From: Polaribacter sp. Q13
GTDB taxonomy: Bacteria; Bacteroidota; Bacteroidia; Flavobacteriales; Flavobacteriaceae
Length of the DNA: 64,000 nucleotides
NCBI RefSeq assembly: GCF_016858305.2
Contig: NZ_CP074436.1
Span: forward strand, 2,004,001-2,068,000
Reading direction: 5' to 3'
Shown here: one piece after another, positions 51,735-61,055 of the stretch
How the letters are laid out: each line of letters starts with the position of its first letter
How positions within the stretch are numbered: position 1 is the stretch's first letter
Made by a program: the position numbers and the translations under genes
Notes under the pieces: generated by a model
Seen by the model: the letters and a program-made list of their open reading frames with translations, nothing else
Database searches by the model: none
What the model was told of the DNA's origin: nothing

Positions 51735-52805
51735 TTATTTAGTTAATTGTTTTATAAAAACATCGACTACAGTATCCCAAGAAACAGGAAATTTTTTTAA
51801 AACATTGCTGTAATCCATTACTTTTCCAACATTTAAATCATTTAGTAATCTATTTAAGGTTTTAAAAAAACTTTCTTCACTATTATGTTGAAAGTAATAT
51901 GCTTTATCATTACATATCCATCTAGAATAATTAAAGTCAGCTATTAATATAGGCAAATTTATTGTTAATGATTCTACAATTGGAAGCCCATATGTTTCAA
52001 TAGAAGACATAAATAATAAAGCATCTGCTTTTTCATACTGAAAATTCATCTCATCAGTATTCAGTCTACCCAAATTTTTTACGAAATTAATAGATTTATA
52101 TTTTTCAAACTCCTTCTCTCTTAATGTTAATTGAATTTCAATGTTCGAAATATTAATGTTATTTTTAATAACGTAATCATTTAACTTTAATAAAAAGTCA
52201 TGATTTTTATATGGGCTATAAGTTGCAGGATAGAATAAATGCTTTTTACTTGAAACTTTAATTTTATTCGTTTTTTGATGAGTTTTTAACCAATTTGGTG
52301 CTGGTTGTGGACATATAACTAATTTATTTTTAATTTCAGGATATGACTCTATTAAATCATTTGCCATGGCACCTGTTTGGACAATGATAGTTTTTGTGTA
52401 TTTTAAATTTGCAGAAAAAAGAAACCGTACAACTCTAGCACTTAAACTTTTACTTGAAAATTTATTAACCCTTGGATAAGCCATATACGGGTAATGTACA
52501 AGAACTACTTGTTCTTTAATCCCTCTTAAAGGAATATCTCCTAAAACAATGGTAGGAACATTTTTAAAAAGAAAAAAAGAAAAAACAGATTCAAAAACTC
52601 TAGATAATGCTTTTGGAAGAATTCTACGATATACTTTTATATTTAAAAAACTTGATTCATATTTAGACAATTCTCCTTTATCAGATACGTAAACTTCTGA
52701 CTCTCTATACTCTTCAAAATCCTCAAAAGCATCTAAAAATGATTTTACTACTTGAATAGCTCCTAGTCCATTAATGTTTGTTGCGTGTATTTGAATGTCA
52801 CTCAT
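51735..52805 (-). CDS. family 4-like glycosyltransferase
   Basis: A 356-residue GT-B fold enzyme. The N-terminal domain contains INGLGAIQVVKSFLDAF. The donor-binding domain starts near KHLFYPATYSPYKNHDFLLKLNDYV and carries the E-x7-E motif in SSIETYGLPIVESLTINLPILIADF. It is a retaining transferase adding one sugar to the repeat unit; specificity is unknown. It lies 2 bases from the epimerase gene. Confidence 0.83.
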   Translation of the reverse strand: MSDIQIHATNINGLGAIQVVKSFLDAFEDFEEYRESEVYVSDKGELSKYESSFLNIKVYRRILPKALSRVFESVFSFFLFKNVPTIVLGDIPLRGIKEQVVLVHYPYMAYPRVNKFSSKSLSARVVRFLFSANLKYTKTIIVQTGAMANDLIESYPEIKNKLVICPQPAPNWLKTHQKTNKIKVSSKKHLFYPATYSPYKNHDFLLKLNDYVIKNNINISNIEIQLTLREKEFEKYKSINFVKNLGRLNTDEMNFQYEKADALLFMSSIETYGLPIVESLTINLPILIADFNYSRWICNDKAYYFQHNSEESFFKTLNRLLNDLNVGKVMDYSNVLKKFPVSWDTVVDVFIKQLTK

Positions 52806-52810
52806 TTTAA

Positions 52811-54055
52811 TTATTTAAATTTATTACTACTATTTATTGAAAATTTTAAATTAGTTACGGCTGCTATAAATAGAAACGTTCCAATAGTAAAATATCCAGC
52901 TCCTCTAAAAAACAATTCAAAAAACAAACCAAGATAACAGCATTGTAAAAAAACTACTCCAGATCTTTTTTCTTTGTTTTTCAAATTTAGTATTAACTGT
53001 ATAAAGCCTATCACATATAAAAGAATAAAAAAAATACCAAAAACACCAAATTCTGCAATTATTTTAGGAGAAACACTTCCTCCATCATATTTATTTAACT
53101 CCTCTAGATTTAAAATAGATAGTGCTTGAAAAGCACTACCATTATTTTTAAGAACACTTGAATAACCAAGTTGCTGATATCCAATGCCAACACCATCAGT
53201 TACTGTAAAAGATTCAATTGCATTATCCCAACCTTTTAAAAAAACCAAACTAGAACCACTTGTAGTATCTGAACTTAAATTAATTCGACTGGTAAAATAT
53301 TCTGTATCCATAAAAGGTAATGTTAAAATACCTAAAAAAATAAATAAAACAATAGACAAAATAAAATCTCTTAACTTAACTATATAAAATAGCGAGGAGA
53401 ATACAACAACTAATATAATTGTTAAGTTTTTACCTATAGCTCCCCAAAATAAAAAAACAAGCAAATAAACTATATTTCCTTTTAATTTTTTTCTAGAAGA
53501 ATAAATTAATAATGGAGCCAAAAATATAGCGACATGAGATGGTTCTTGAAATAAACCAACCGGTGACCAGCCATCACCTAAATTAAGCCCAATATAAGAA
53601 AAAAGTATGTTTAGGATAAAAAAAAATATTAAAAAAAGTACAATCTTATTTATACTTTCCTCAGATTGAGTTATAATAATATTACCAAAAAACCATGCAG
53701 ATAAGAATGTTATTATTAGGCCAATATAAGTAACAAAAAATTTAGTTAAATTAAAAGGATAGTCTAATACCAACATGATATATGCAGAATGACAAAAGAT
53801 AAAACTAAATATTAAAATTATAGCAATACCAATATATTTTTTTTTATAATTTAAATCTATTTTTCTCTTTAAATTTGATAAAGCATATACTAAAAACAAC
53901 AAGTCAAAAACTATTATCCCTTCTGCATAAGAACTTGAATTAAATAAACCAATAAATATAGGAGGAATAGAAAATAATAGAAAAAAAACCAATAATGGTA
54001 TTTTTCTATATTTATCAATAAGCTTACATCTTGTATGTAGTTTTATATCTTTCAT
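52811..54055 (-). CDS. O-antigen polymerase-like protein (Wzy)
   Basis: A 414-residue integral membrane protein with about ten to twelve hydrophobic helices and a larger extracytoplasmic loop (DTEYFTSRINLSSDTTSGSSLVFLKGWDNAIESFTVTDGVGIGYQQLGYSS) near the middle. This resembles Wzy-type polymerases, where such loops bind the growing chain; Wzy proteins share almost no sequence, so the call rests on topology and context. It would join lipid-linked repeats in the periplasm under Wzc control. Confidence 0.75.
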   Translation of the reverse strand: MKDIKLHTRCKLIDKYRKIPLLVFFLLFSIPPIFIGLFNSSSYAEGIIVFDLLFLVYALSNLKRKIDLNYKKKYIGIAIILIFSFIFCHSAYIMLVLDYPFNLTKFFVTYIGLIITFLSAWFFGNIIITQSEESINKIVLFLIFFFILNILFSYIGLNLGDGWSPVGLFQEPSHVAIFLAPLLIYSSRKKLKGNIVYLLVFLFWGAIGKNLTIILVVVFSSLFYIVKLRDFILSIVLFIFLGILTLPFMDTEYFTSRINLSSDTTSGSSLVFLKGWDNAIESFTVTDGVGIGYQQLGYSSVLKNNGSAFQALSILNLEELNKYDGGSVSPKIIAEFGVFGIFFILLYVIGFIQLILNLKNKEKRSGVVFLQCCYLGLFFELFFRGAGYFTIGTFLFIAAVTNLKFSINSSNKFK

Positions 54056-54059
54056 TAAG

Positions 54060-54905
54060 CTAGTATTTGAACTTGTATTTAACTTTCAAAAAAATATTAT
54101 ATAAAGAACCAATTATTTTTTCAGGAAAAATTATATTTACCCATGCCTTTATATAAATTTTACTAAGATTCCAATAATAAATAAAAAAAGGTAGTTTTAC
54201 ATTAAATTCTTGGTTGATTAGTTTTAATTCCTTAATAATCAATAATAAGTTTTTACCTGTAGTAGACACCCCACCAAAGAGCATTTTATCTATGTATATT
54301 GGTAAAAATAAAGGTGATTTTTCTTTTACAGCTTTCATTAATGAATGAGTATCTCCAGCAATTTTTAAATTAGTAGGAAATAAATATTTTTCTTCATTAA
54401 AAAAAGAAGCGTGTAAAAAGCTACCCGGATGAGGAGGTAATGCAATCCTTATAGATTCTGTTTTATTTTTTAACAACTCCCAAGGTTCTCCCCAATCTGC
54501 AACTGAAACATCATCGTCATTTACAACGTCAACTTTACCATAGACTAAATTATATTTAGGAAAGGCATCTATAAGATAAAAAGATATATCACTAAGCACT
54601 TTGTTTGAATACAAAACGTCACCTGCTCCTAAAAATAAAACCCAATCTCCTTTAATATGTTTTGTTCCTTTATTCCAAGCATCGTATATACCCGTATCTT
54701 TTTCGCTTAACCAAAATTCAATAATATCTTTATTTTTCTTTATTAATTCTACTGTTCCATCTTTAGAATTACCATCAATAATTATCCATTGTATATGTTT
54801 ATAACTTTGGTTCCGAATAGAAACAATTGTTTTTTCTAAGTCCGTAACCGCATTATATGTAGAAGTTATTATTGTTATTATAGGTTTAAATGTATTTTGT
54901 TCCAT
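54060..54905 (-). CDS. family 2 glycosyltransferase
   Basis: A 281-residue GT-A enzyme: ITIITSTYNAVTDLEKTIVSIRNQSYKHIQWIIIDGNSKDGTVELIKKN, WVLFLGAGDVLYSN (GAGD in place of a DxD) and LPPHPGSFLHASFFNEEKYLFPTNLKIAGDTHSLMKAVKE. It resembles the transferase at 50026 in layout, but the metal motif differs. The C-terminal end is basic and hydrophobic and may touch the membrane. The donor sugar is unknown. Confidence 0.85.
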   Translation of the reverse strand: MEQNTFKPIITIITSTYNAVTDLEKTIVSIRNQSYKHIQWIIIDGNSKDGTVELIKKNKDIIEFWLSEKDTGIYDAWNKGTKHIKGDWVLFLGAGDVLYSNKVLSDISFYLIDAFPKYNLVYGKVDVVNDDDVSVADWGEPWELLKNKTESIRIALPPHPGSFLHASFFNEEKYLFPTNLKIAGDTHSLMKAVKEKSPLFLPIYIDKMLFGGVSTTGKNLLLIIKELKLINQEFNVKLPFFIYYWNLSKIYIKAWVNIIFPEKIIGSLYNIFLKVKYKFKY

Positions 54906-54924
54906 AATTTGTATAAATGTTGTA

Positions 54925-55509
54925 TTATAGGTTTTTTATAAACCTAGCTGGATTTCCTCCCCATATTTGATTACTTGGAATATCTTTTGATACAACACTA
55001 CCAGCTGCAATAATAGAATTTTCCCCTATTGTAACTCCTTTCAATATAATAGAATTTGCCCCAATAAAAGAACATTCTCTAATTTCAATAGGTTTTGTAG
55101 CCACAAATAAATCCCCATTAAAACATCTTTCATTACTATCAATAGAATGAAAATTGGTATCCCATATCTTACACCCGCCTCCAATAAATACATTCTCTTT
55201 TATTATTATTTTTTCCCAGCAAACAATTGTTGTGTTAGAAATCCCTACATTATCAGCAATATCTAATTCCCCATTTGTAGAACATATTAATCTCAAACAT
55301 GTATCCCCACCAATTGGATTCATCATATTTCCAGAATGAGCTATAAAGTTTTTACCTATTTTTAAATTTCCTTTATTCCTAATTTGTATTCGTCCACGAA
55401 TAATATAAGAACTATAATGTACCTTATTTACTTTTAACATAATAAAATTAAATAAAGTATTAAAAAGTCCAAAAATAAATCTAAAAAATGTTATTATTCT
55501 TTTAATCAT
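54925..55509 (-). CDS. left-handed beta-helix acyltransferase (O-acetyltransferase)
   Basis: A 194-residue hexapeptide-repeat protein. A hydrophobic/amphipathic N-terminal helix leads into repeats of the [IV]-G-x4 type (IQIRNKGNLKIGKNFIAHSG, VFIGGGCKIWD, ANSIILKGVTIGENSIIAAGSVVSKDI) ending IWGGNPARFIKNL. The catalytic His is in DTNFHSID. It is probably a trimeric acetyl-CoA-dependent transferase decorating the polymer. It overlaps the upstream gene by 8 bases, so the two are coupled. Confidence 0.85.
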   Translation of the reverse strand: MIKRIITFFRFIFGLFNTLFNFIMLKVNKVHYSSYIIRGRIQIRNKGNLKIGKNFIAHSGNMMNPIGGDTCLRLICSTNGELDIADNVGISNTTIVCWEKIIIKENVFIGGGCKIWDTNFHSIDSNERCFNGDLFVATKPIEIRECSFIGANSIILKGVTIGENSIIAAGSVVSKDIPSNQIWGGNPARFIKNL

Positions 55510-56644
55510 AAAGACTAGTTGTTCTTTGAGAGTTTAATTTTGCAGAAAACACTTCTTCTGCAAATAATCGTGCATTATTACCATATTTTTTCATAATATG
55601 TCTATCTTTATAAAAGAATAGAATAGCCTCTTTTGCTTCATCAATAGTATTATATAATATACCTGTATTATTATTTTTTATTAATTCATTTTGACTATCA
55701 ACATTTGAAACAATTGATGGTATACCAATAGCGGAAGCTTCCACAATAGCTCTTGCAAAATGAGGCTCAATAAAAGGACTTAATAAAACATCACTAGCAC
55801 AAAGGTACTCTTTAACATCGTTAACCATGGGGATTAAAAATACATTATCTGTTATATTTTCACCTATTTCTTTTTCATAGTTCGTTTCATTCTTAAAACC
55901 GAAAATGGCAAACTTTATATCATTATACTCTTCTAAGTCCTTAGCTATTTTCAATATATTTGAAACACCGTTTTCTTCAGAGACTCTTGCAAAATAAGAA
56001 ATTAATAAAATATTATCATTACTAATATTTAATTTACTTCTATAACTATTTCGAGTAAGCTCATTGAAATTATATTTATTGATATTTACAAAATTATATA
56101 TTACAGCTACATTGTCTTTTGTTGACAAAAAAGGTTTTGCATCATTTTTGCTTATTGCAACAAACTGATCAACGTATTTTTGATTTTGCTTAAGTAATAT
56201 TTTCCCAAAGAAATTAGGTAAGAGAGGCTCTCTAACATGTGAGATTACCTTAATCTTTTTATTAATCTTAAAAGCAGCTTTTGCAAATTGAAACAAACAT
56301 GTTGTAGAAAGATGAATAATATCTGGTTTTATTTTCTTAATTACCTTTTTCCCTTCAAAATAAGTAGGAAAATATCCTATTATATTTTTCAAAAACAAAA
56401 CAAAGTTCATACCAGAAACAGTTGTCCCGTGAAAAGGTTGTAGAAACTTACTTTTATTAAAAATAACTTCGGCACCTGCTTCAATAAATAAATCTCTTGC
56501 AACACCATCTCTCATCATCCATACGATAGGTTCATAAATTGATTTATCTAATTCATTTATTAAAAAAGCCAAGCTTCTTGGAGCTCCTCCCATAGCACCA
56601 GAATGATGAATATATAATACTTTTTTTTTCATATTAACTTTCAT
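55502..56644 (-). CDS. family 4 glycosyltransferase
   Basis: A 380-residue GT-B enzyme: VLYIHHSGAMGGAPRSLAFLINEL at the N-terminus, VISHVREPLLPNFFGKILL in the middle, ILLISYFARVSEENGVSNILKIAKDL as the start of the donor domain, and E-x7-E in SPFIEPHFARAIVEASAIGIPSIVS. Retaining transferase; donor unknown. An alternative start five codons in (MKKKVLYI) is equally likely. Confidence 0.87.
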   Translation of the reverse strand: MKVNMKKKVLYIHHSGAMGGAPRSLAFLINELDKSIYEPIVWMMRDGVARDLFIEAGAEVIFNKSKFLQPFHGTTVSGMNFVLFLKNIIGYFPTYFEGKKVIKKIKPDIIHLSTTCLFQFAKAAFKINKKIKVISHVREPLLPNFFGKILLKQNQKYVDQFVAISKNDAKPFLSTKDNVAVIYNFVNINKYNFNELTRNSYRSKLNISNDNILLISYFARVSEENGVSNILKIAKDLEEYNDIKFAIFGFKNETNYEKEIGENITDNVFLIPMVNDVKEYLCASDVLLSPFIEPHFARAIVEASAIGIPSIVSNVDSQNELIKNNNTGILYNTIDEAKEAILFFYKDRHIMKKYGNNARLFAEEVFSAKLNSQRTTSLYD

Positions 56645-56667
56645 TTAAATTCTTTAAACATATATAA

Positions 56668-57360
56668 TTAATTAACTACTGTATTCAAAAGACCCTTAGA
56701 CAACTTTTTATCGAATAACTGTTCGTTTTTTAAAATTTTTTCTATATCCCAATCCCACCATTTCATATCTTCCAACAACCTAATAACATCATCATCAAAC
56801 CTATACTTGATTATTTTTGCGGGAGAACCTGCTACTATTGCATATGGAGGTACATCTTTATTAACCACACTATTACTTCCTATTATAGCTCCGTTTCCAA
56901 TCTTAACTCCCGAGAGAATAACTGAGTGTGCTCCAATCCAAACATCATTTCCAACTTGAATTGGTCCTTTAGAAAAAGTATCTTTTTTTTGTTGTTTAAA
57001 GACATGTTTTAAGATAAGGTGCGTTGTTATTCTATCTGAGTAGTGGCTAAATTCCTGAAAAGAAACATTTCTAGCTATGCTACAAAACGAACCAATATTT
57101 ATGGAATGGATATCTGAGTAAAAATCAGTGTTTGGTCCATTAATAACAGTGTATCTTCCCACCTGTATTCCTGAACTACAATTCATAGTTACACCAGCTT
57201 GTAATATTGCCTTATCGTTTATTTCAACATTCCCTGAAATTAAAACTTTATTTAATTTGGCTGTAGAAGCTATATAAGATGTCTTAGTAATTGAAATAAA
57301 ATTTATTCGTAAAAACCTATAATAAACGTAAAATTTTATTTTTTGTATAAACTTCTTCAT
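56668..57360 (-). CDS. CatB-like hexapeptide acetyltransferase
   Basis: A 230-residue xenobiotic/CatB-type acyltransferase with left-handed helix repeats (IQVGRYTVINGPNTDFYSD, INIGSFCSIARNVSFQEFSHYSDRITTH). The distinctive end is VGNDVWIGAHSVILSGVKIGNGAIIGSNSVVNKDVPPYAIVAGSPAKIIKYRF, followed by MKWWDWDIEKI. The active-site His lies in the FSHYSDRITTH loop. It is expected to acetylate a sugar of the repeat unit. It is the second such enzyme in the locus, so the polymer probably carries more than one acetyl group. Confidence 0.87.
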   Translation of the reverse strand: MKKFIQKIKFYVYYRFLRINFISITKTSYIASTAKLNKVLISGNVEINDKAILQAGVTMNCSSGIQVGRYTVINGPNTDFYSDIHSINIGSFCSIARNVSFQEFSHYSDRITTHLILKHVFKQQKKDTFSKGPIQVGNDVWIGAHSVILSGVKIGNGAIIGSNSVVNKDVPPYAIVAGSPAKIIKYRFDDDVIRLLEDMKWWDWDIEKILKNEQLFDKKLSKGLLNTVVN

Positions 57361-57434
57361 ATTGTTAAATGAGTTTAAATATTAACTTAGTTTGATCTAT
57401 ATTTGCTTTCAATCACTAATTTGAAATTATAAAT

Positions 57435-58841
57435 TTATATAATGATTTTCTTTTTTAAAAAAAAATAAATCATTAAAGATAGAGTTATCAAAACTACCGT
57501 TATACCCAATTTATAAAAAAACAAATATTCCACCAAAAAGTATGCAATAATAGTTAAGATAATATTAAAAAATATCCAATAATATTGATAATAATTGATT
57601 GATTTAATTTCTTTGTATTCCTTTAATAAATAGCTAAAAATCGCCATACCCATAAAAGCTATAAATGTAGAATAGGCAGCAACTTTATATCCATAAAAAG
57701 GAATAAATATTAAATTAATAATAATGTTTAGAACACCTGCTAAGAGTGAAATTTTCCAAAGATTAGTATTCTTGCCCAAATAATTTAGTTTTAACACTGC
57801 ACCTAAATAAATAGGTCTATAGTTATAGGCCATAATTATAATTATAGCCAAACCATACATGCTTTTTAACTCATTATTTTTAATCAAAATCTGAAATAAT
57901 TCTTTCATCCAAATACAACTCAGAAAAGTAAAAATAGATACACCTAATTGAGATACAAAAATTAATTTTCGAACTTCTAACTCATCCTTTTTTTTATAAA
58001 ATTCATATGCCAGTGGTGTAATTGCAGTGGACAATGAATTTACCAACGTTTGAAAAGGTGAGGATACTGAATAAGCCAAGTTATATTTTCCAATTCCAGA
58101 CGAATCAACTTTTTGATAATCCATTACAATTTTATCCGATGAATCTAACAAAAAGGCTGAATAAAAATGAGGAACCATTGGTAATGATTCTTTTAATGAG
58201 CGCTTTATGGTGTTAATCTTAAAATTAAAAATAGGAAACAATTCACTCTTAAAATAAATAATATGAACAAAAGATAAATTTGTAACTGTAACACCTATAA
58301 AAGAGGCATAAATCCACCCCATGAAGCCCATTTTAAACTTAGAAATAAATAACAATTGTAACAATACAGTAACAACTCCCCCTATTATATTCCGATAAGC
58401 CAATTGTTGGGGCTTTTGATTCACTTGAAAATAAGTAAGAGAAATAATAGATAAAGGGCCAAATATAATATATGGAAGTATGGTAAGTATTATAATCGTA
58501 AACCTATACCTTTCAGCTCCTACCGGTAATATATAATATATTAATAGTCCCAATAAAAAACCATAAATAATATTCCAAATATGTAAAAACCCAAATAATT
58601 GCCTCCACAAAATTTTATATCGATGACCATAATGATAAAAGCTATTTAATAATACTATTCTAATACCTAATAGTGATAAAACTGAAAATGCAGATGTATA
58701 AGCAAGTATTACTCCATATACTCCATAATCATTAGCAGTTAAATCTTTTGTTATTATTGGAAGAATTACAAGTCCTAATATTTTAGGTAACTGAGGAGCT
58801 AGACCATAAATTGCGGTATGTGATAATAATTTTTTCACCAA
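57435..58841 (-). CDS. oligosaccharide flippase (Wzx)
   Basis: A 468-residue membrane protein with about twelve to fourteen helices and the MATE/Wzx pattern at the N-terminus (LLSHTAIYGLAPQLPKILGLVILPIITKDLTANDYGVYGVILAYTSAFSVLSLLG). It flips the undecaprenyl-linked repeat to the periplasm. No ATG is available upstream of the first helix. The start must be TTG at 58841 or GTG at 58838, so the translation rate may be low. It lies between the GT-B-like gene and the CatB-like gene. Confidence 0.87.
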   Translation of the reverse strand: MVKKLLSHTAIYGLAPQLPKILGLVILPIITKDLTANDYGVYGVILAYTSAFSVLSLLGIRIVLLNSFYHYGHRYKILWRQLFGFLHIWNIIYGFLLGLLIYYILPVGAERYRFTIIILTILPYIIFGPLSIISLTYFQVNQKPQQLAYRNIIGGVVTVLLQLLFISKFKMGFMGWIYASFIGVTVTNLSFVHIIYFKSELFPIFNFKINTIKRSLKESLPMVPHFYSAFLLDSSDKIVMDYQKVDSSGIGKYNLAYSVSSPFQTLVNSLSTAITPLAYEFYKKKDELEVRKLIFVSQLGVSIFTFLSCIWMKELFQILIKNNELKSMYGLAIIIIMAYNYRPIYLGAVLKLNYLGKNTNLWKISLLAGVLNIIINLIFIPFYGYKVAAYSTFIAFMGMAIFSYLLKEYKEIKSINYYQYYWIFFNIILTIIAYFLVEYLFFYKLGITVVLITLSLMIYFFLKKKIII

Positions 58842-58858
58842 GTAATATTAATTTGTTC

Positions 58859-60304
58859 TTAAAGACTATTAAATAATTGAACTAAACCTGAAAAATAATC
58901 TTTATCTTCATTAGAATTAGATTGAACAGAAAAACATTTTTTATCTTCTATTTTTTTTATTTCATTAAAATAATTCAAATCTAAATCTAAATCTAAATAT
59001 TCCATTTTACCATCGTCCAAATATTCTGAATAAGTTTGAGCCCCCATAAGGTCTATAACGATATTAATTGGGACACCACAAAGATACGCTTCTATTAAAA
59101 CACCTGAATAATGTGAAACAAGGGCAAAAGTACTTCTTAAGATTAAAGGCAAAGGTAAACTAGTTGCTAAATCAATTACTACTTTATGTTGAATATTATT
59201 ATCTATTACTAATTTCTTTATTACATTTAATTCTCGTTTAGTCATCCTAGGATGTAAGCGTAAATACCAAACATAATCTTCGTCCGTACTTTTTATTGAC
59301 TGAAGAATAGTCTCGGAAAGTATTATATCTAAACCAGGCTGGAGTGAATGAAGTATTATTTTTCTTGTCTCCGTTAATTGTTCATTACTATTTTGACTTA
59401 AAAAATCAATCCATGGATTTCCTCCTACAATAACCTTTTGTTCTTTTTCTTTAAATATGTTTTCTAAAGAGAGTTTAGAGGTTGAATCCCATACCCAAAA
59501 AACATTAGGTAATGAATTTGATTTCTTATAATTCGAAAACGAATAACAGGGTTGATATTTACCTTGGCTCCCATGTTGAATATCAACTGTACATATATTT
59601 TTTTCATTGGCTGCAAGTATAAGTCCAAAAAGTTTTGGATTATAATAGCATAATGTAAAAACAGCTTTTGGATTAGTTTTATCCAAAATATCAATCCATA
59701 AATTTTTCCAAAAGAAAATTTCATTTAAATCTAAATCTATTTTTTCTTTTAAGTCTATTTTATTAAGATTAGTTTTTTTTGAATAAATATCAATTGCACC
59801 ATCTAATATATTACTTTCAAACTTATCTTTTTTCACTAAAGTTCTATAATAAGAAATTAGTCTTGAGACATTTAGTACACGTTTTTTTTTGTAATACAAT
59901 TTTTGAATCCCTGAAAACTCGTGTTCAAAAGAAATAGTTTTAGCTGACATTTCATTTTCTAAAAAATCCATAATTGGATCAAAAAACTTATTCATTGATT
60001 TATTTTCATAAAAAGTTCTATGTGCATGATAACCAGCAAAAATATAATCAGTTTTTTTCAAAGAATTTAATACTCTTATCCTAAGAATAAAGGAATAAAA
60101 AAAATTAAGAAACAAAAATTTGCCTGTTTTTTTGAGAATTTTTATATAAAATACAGGCTTAATTGGAGCATCACTATTTTTGTGATTAAAGAAAAATAGA
60201 CTAGTTTTGAATATTGGCCAAACATCTGTCTTTTTATATTTTAAGGAGTAAACATCATTATTTTTTTCTATATCTGATAAAACCTCCATCTTTTTTTTCC
60301 TCAT
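58859..60304 (-). CDS. GT-B-like glycosyltransferase, candidate CMP-sugar transferase
   Basis: A 481-residue protein I cannot assign to a named family. The C-terminal half has the look of capsule Kdo/sialyl/glycerophosphate transferases: VIVGGNPWIDFL, KIILHSLQPGLD, the Arg-Leu-His-Pro motif in YVWYLRLHPRMTKREL, and LVSHYSGVLIEAYLCGVPINIVID with the Ser/Gly-Glu donor-binding motif. The N-terminal half is basic. It is the first gene after the aldolase/cytidylyltransferase/phosphatase cassette, so it is the natural candidate to use the CMP-activated sugar. This is inference; other nucleotide donors are possible. Confidence 0.6.
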   Translation of the reverse strand: MRKKKMEVLSDIEKNNDVYSLKYKKTDVWPIFKTSLFFFNHKNSDAPIKPVFYIKILKKTGKFLFLNFFYSFILRIRVLNSLKKTDYIFAGYHAHRTFYENKSMNKFFDPIMDFLENEMSAKTISFEHEFSGIQKLYYKKKRVLNVSRLISYYRTLVKKDKFESNILDGAIDIYSKKTNLNKIDLKEKIDLDLNEIFFWKNLWIDILDKTNPKAVFTLCYYNPKLFGLILAANEKNICTVDIQHGSQGKYQPCYSFSNYKKSNSLPNVFWVWDSTSKLSLENIFKEKEQKVIVGGNPWIDFLSQNSNEQLTETRKIILHSLQPGLDIILSETILQSIKSTDEDYVWYLRLHPRMTKRELNVIKKLVIDNNIQHKVVIDLATSLPLPLILRSTFALVSHYSGVLIEAYLCGVPINIVIDLMGAQTYSEYLDDGKMEYLDLDLDLNYFNEIKKIEDKKCFSVQSNSNEDKDYFSGLVQLFNSL

Positions 60305-60434
60305 ACTAAATCACTTTTGATATTAATAAAAAACAACATATATCTAAACTTTTTCTTTTTTAAAAGAATTAAAACATCTATTGGCATAATCCAAAAAAAA
60401 ATTAAAAAATTTTTTTTTGGATTTTTAAGTAGTA

Positions 60435-61055
60435 TTAAAAAAATTGACTACTAAAATTTCTTATATAATAATTATTTAGTTCTTTTAATTTAATGTTGTT
60501 GTAACCGTAAAATTTAATAGAATTATAATCAGCCGCTTCATAGTCGTTAATAGAATCACCTATTAAACAGCAATCTTCTAAATTGTACTTATAATCTTTT
60601 AATAAGGTAGTAACTAATTGTTTTTTTGGAGTTGGAGAACCATGAATAGATAAAAAACAAGAATCTAAATTCAATTGAACACACAAAAACCTAAGTTCAT
60701 TTTGATCAGAACCAGAAACAATATGAAAATTGTAATTTTTATAATTATCTTTAATGAAATTAACGGAATCCAAAATAAGATTATTTGGATTCACTAATTC
60801 TTTTTTCATTAATATAGAAAAATATTTTGCATATTTCAAAACTTCATCTTCTGTTATTTTTTTCTCTAAAATTTCTTCGTAAAAATATCTAATTTTAACA
60901 TAACGTGACAAACCACCATTTAAATTATGATATTCTAACAATTTATCTACATGTACTTTTTTAAAAGATTTAAATATTTCTCTAAAACCCCAATCTCTAA
61001 TTTTCATGGAATCCAAAATAACACCATCAAAATCCCAAAGTATATTCTTAATCAT
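60435..61055 (-). CDS. HAD-family phosphatase of the ulosonic-acid cassette
   Basis: A 206-residue HAD hydrolase with a helical cap. Motif I is ILWDFDGVILDS (nucleophile Asp8, acid Asp10), motif II HIVSGSDQ, Lys in SPTPKKQLV, and motif IV CLIGDSINDYEAADY. Its layout is closer to beta-phosphoglucomutase-type phosphatases than to the small capless KdsC. Its start shares one base with the stop of the cytidylyltransferase gene (TAATG), as do the two genes upstream of it. It probably dephosphorylates the sugar-acid phosphate made by the aldolase. The exact substrate is unknown. Confidence 0.83.
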   Translation of the reverse strand: MIKNILWDFDGVILDSMKIRDWGFREIFKSFKKVHVDKLLEYHNLNGGLSRYVKIRYFYEEILEKKITEDEVLKYAKYFSILMKKELVNPNNLILDSVNFIKDNYKNYNFHIVSGSDQNELRFLCVQLNLDSCFLSIHGSPTPKKQLVTTLLKDYKYNLEDCCLIGDSINDYEAADYNSIKFYGYNNIKLKELNNYYIRNFSSQFF

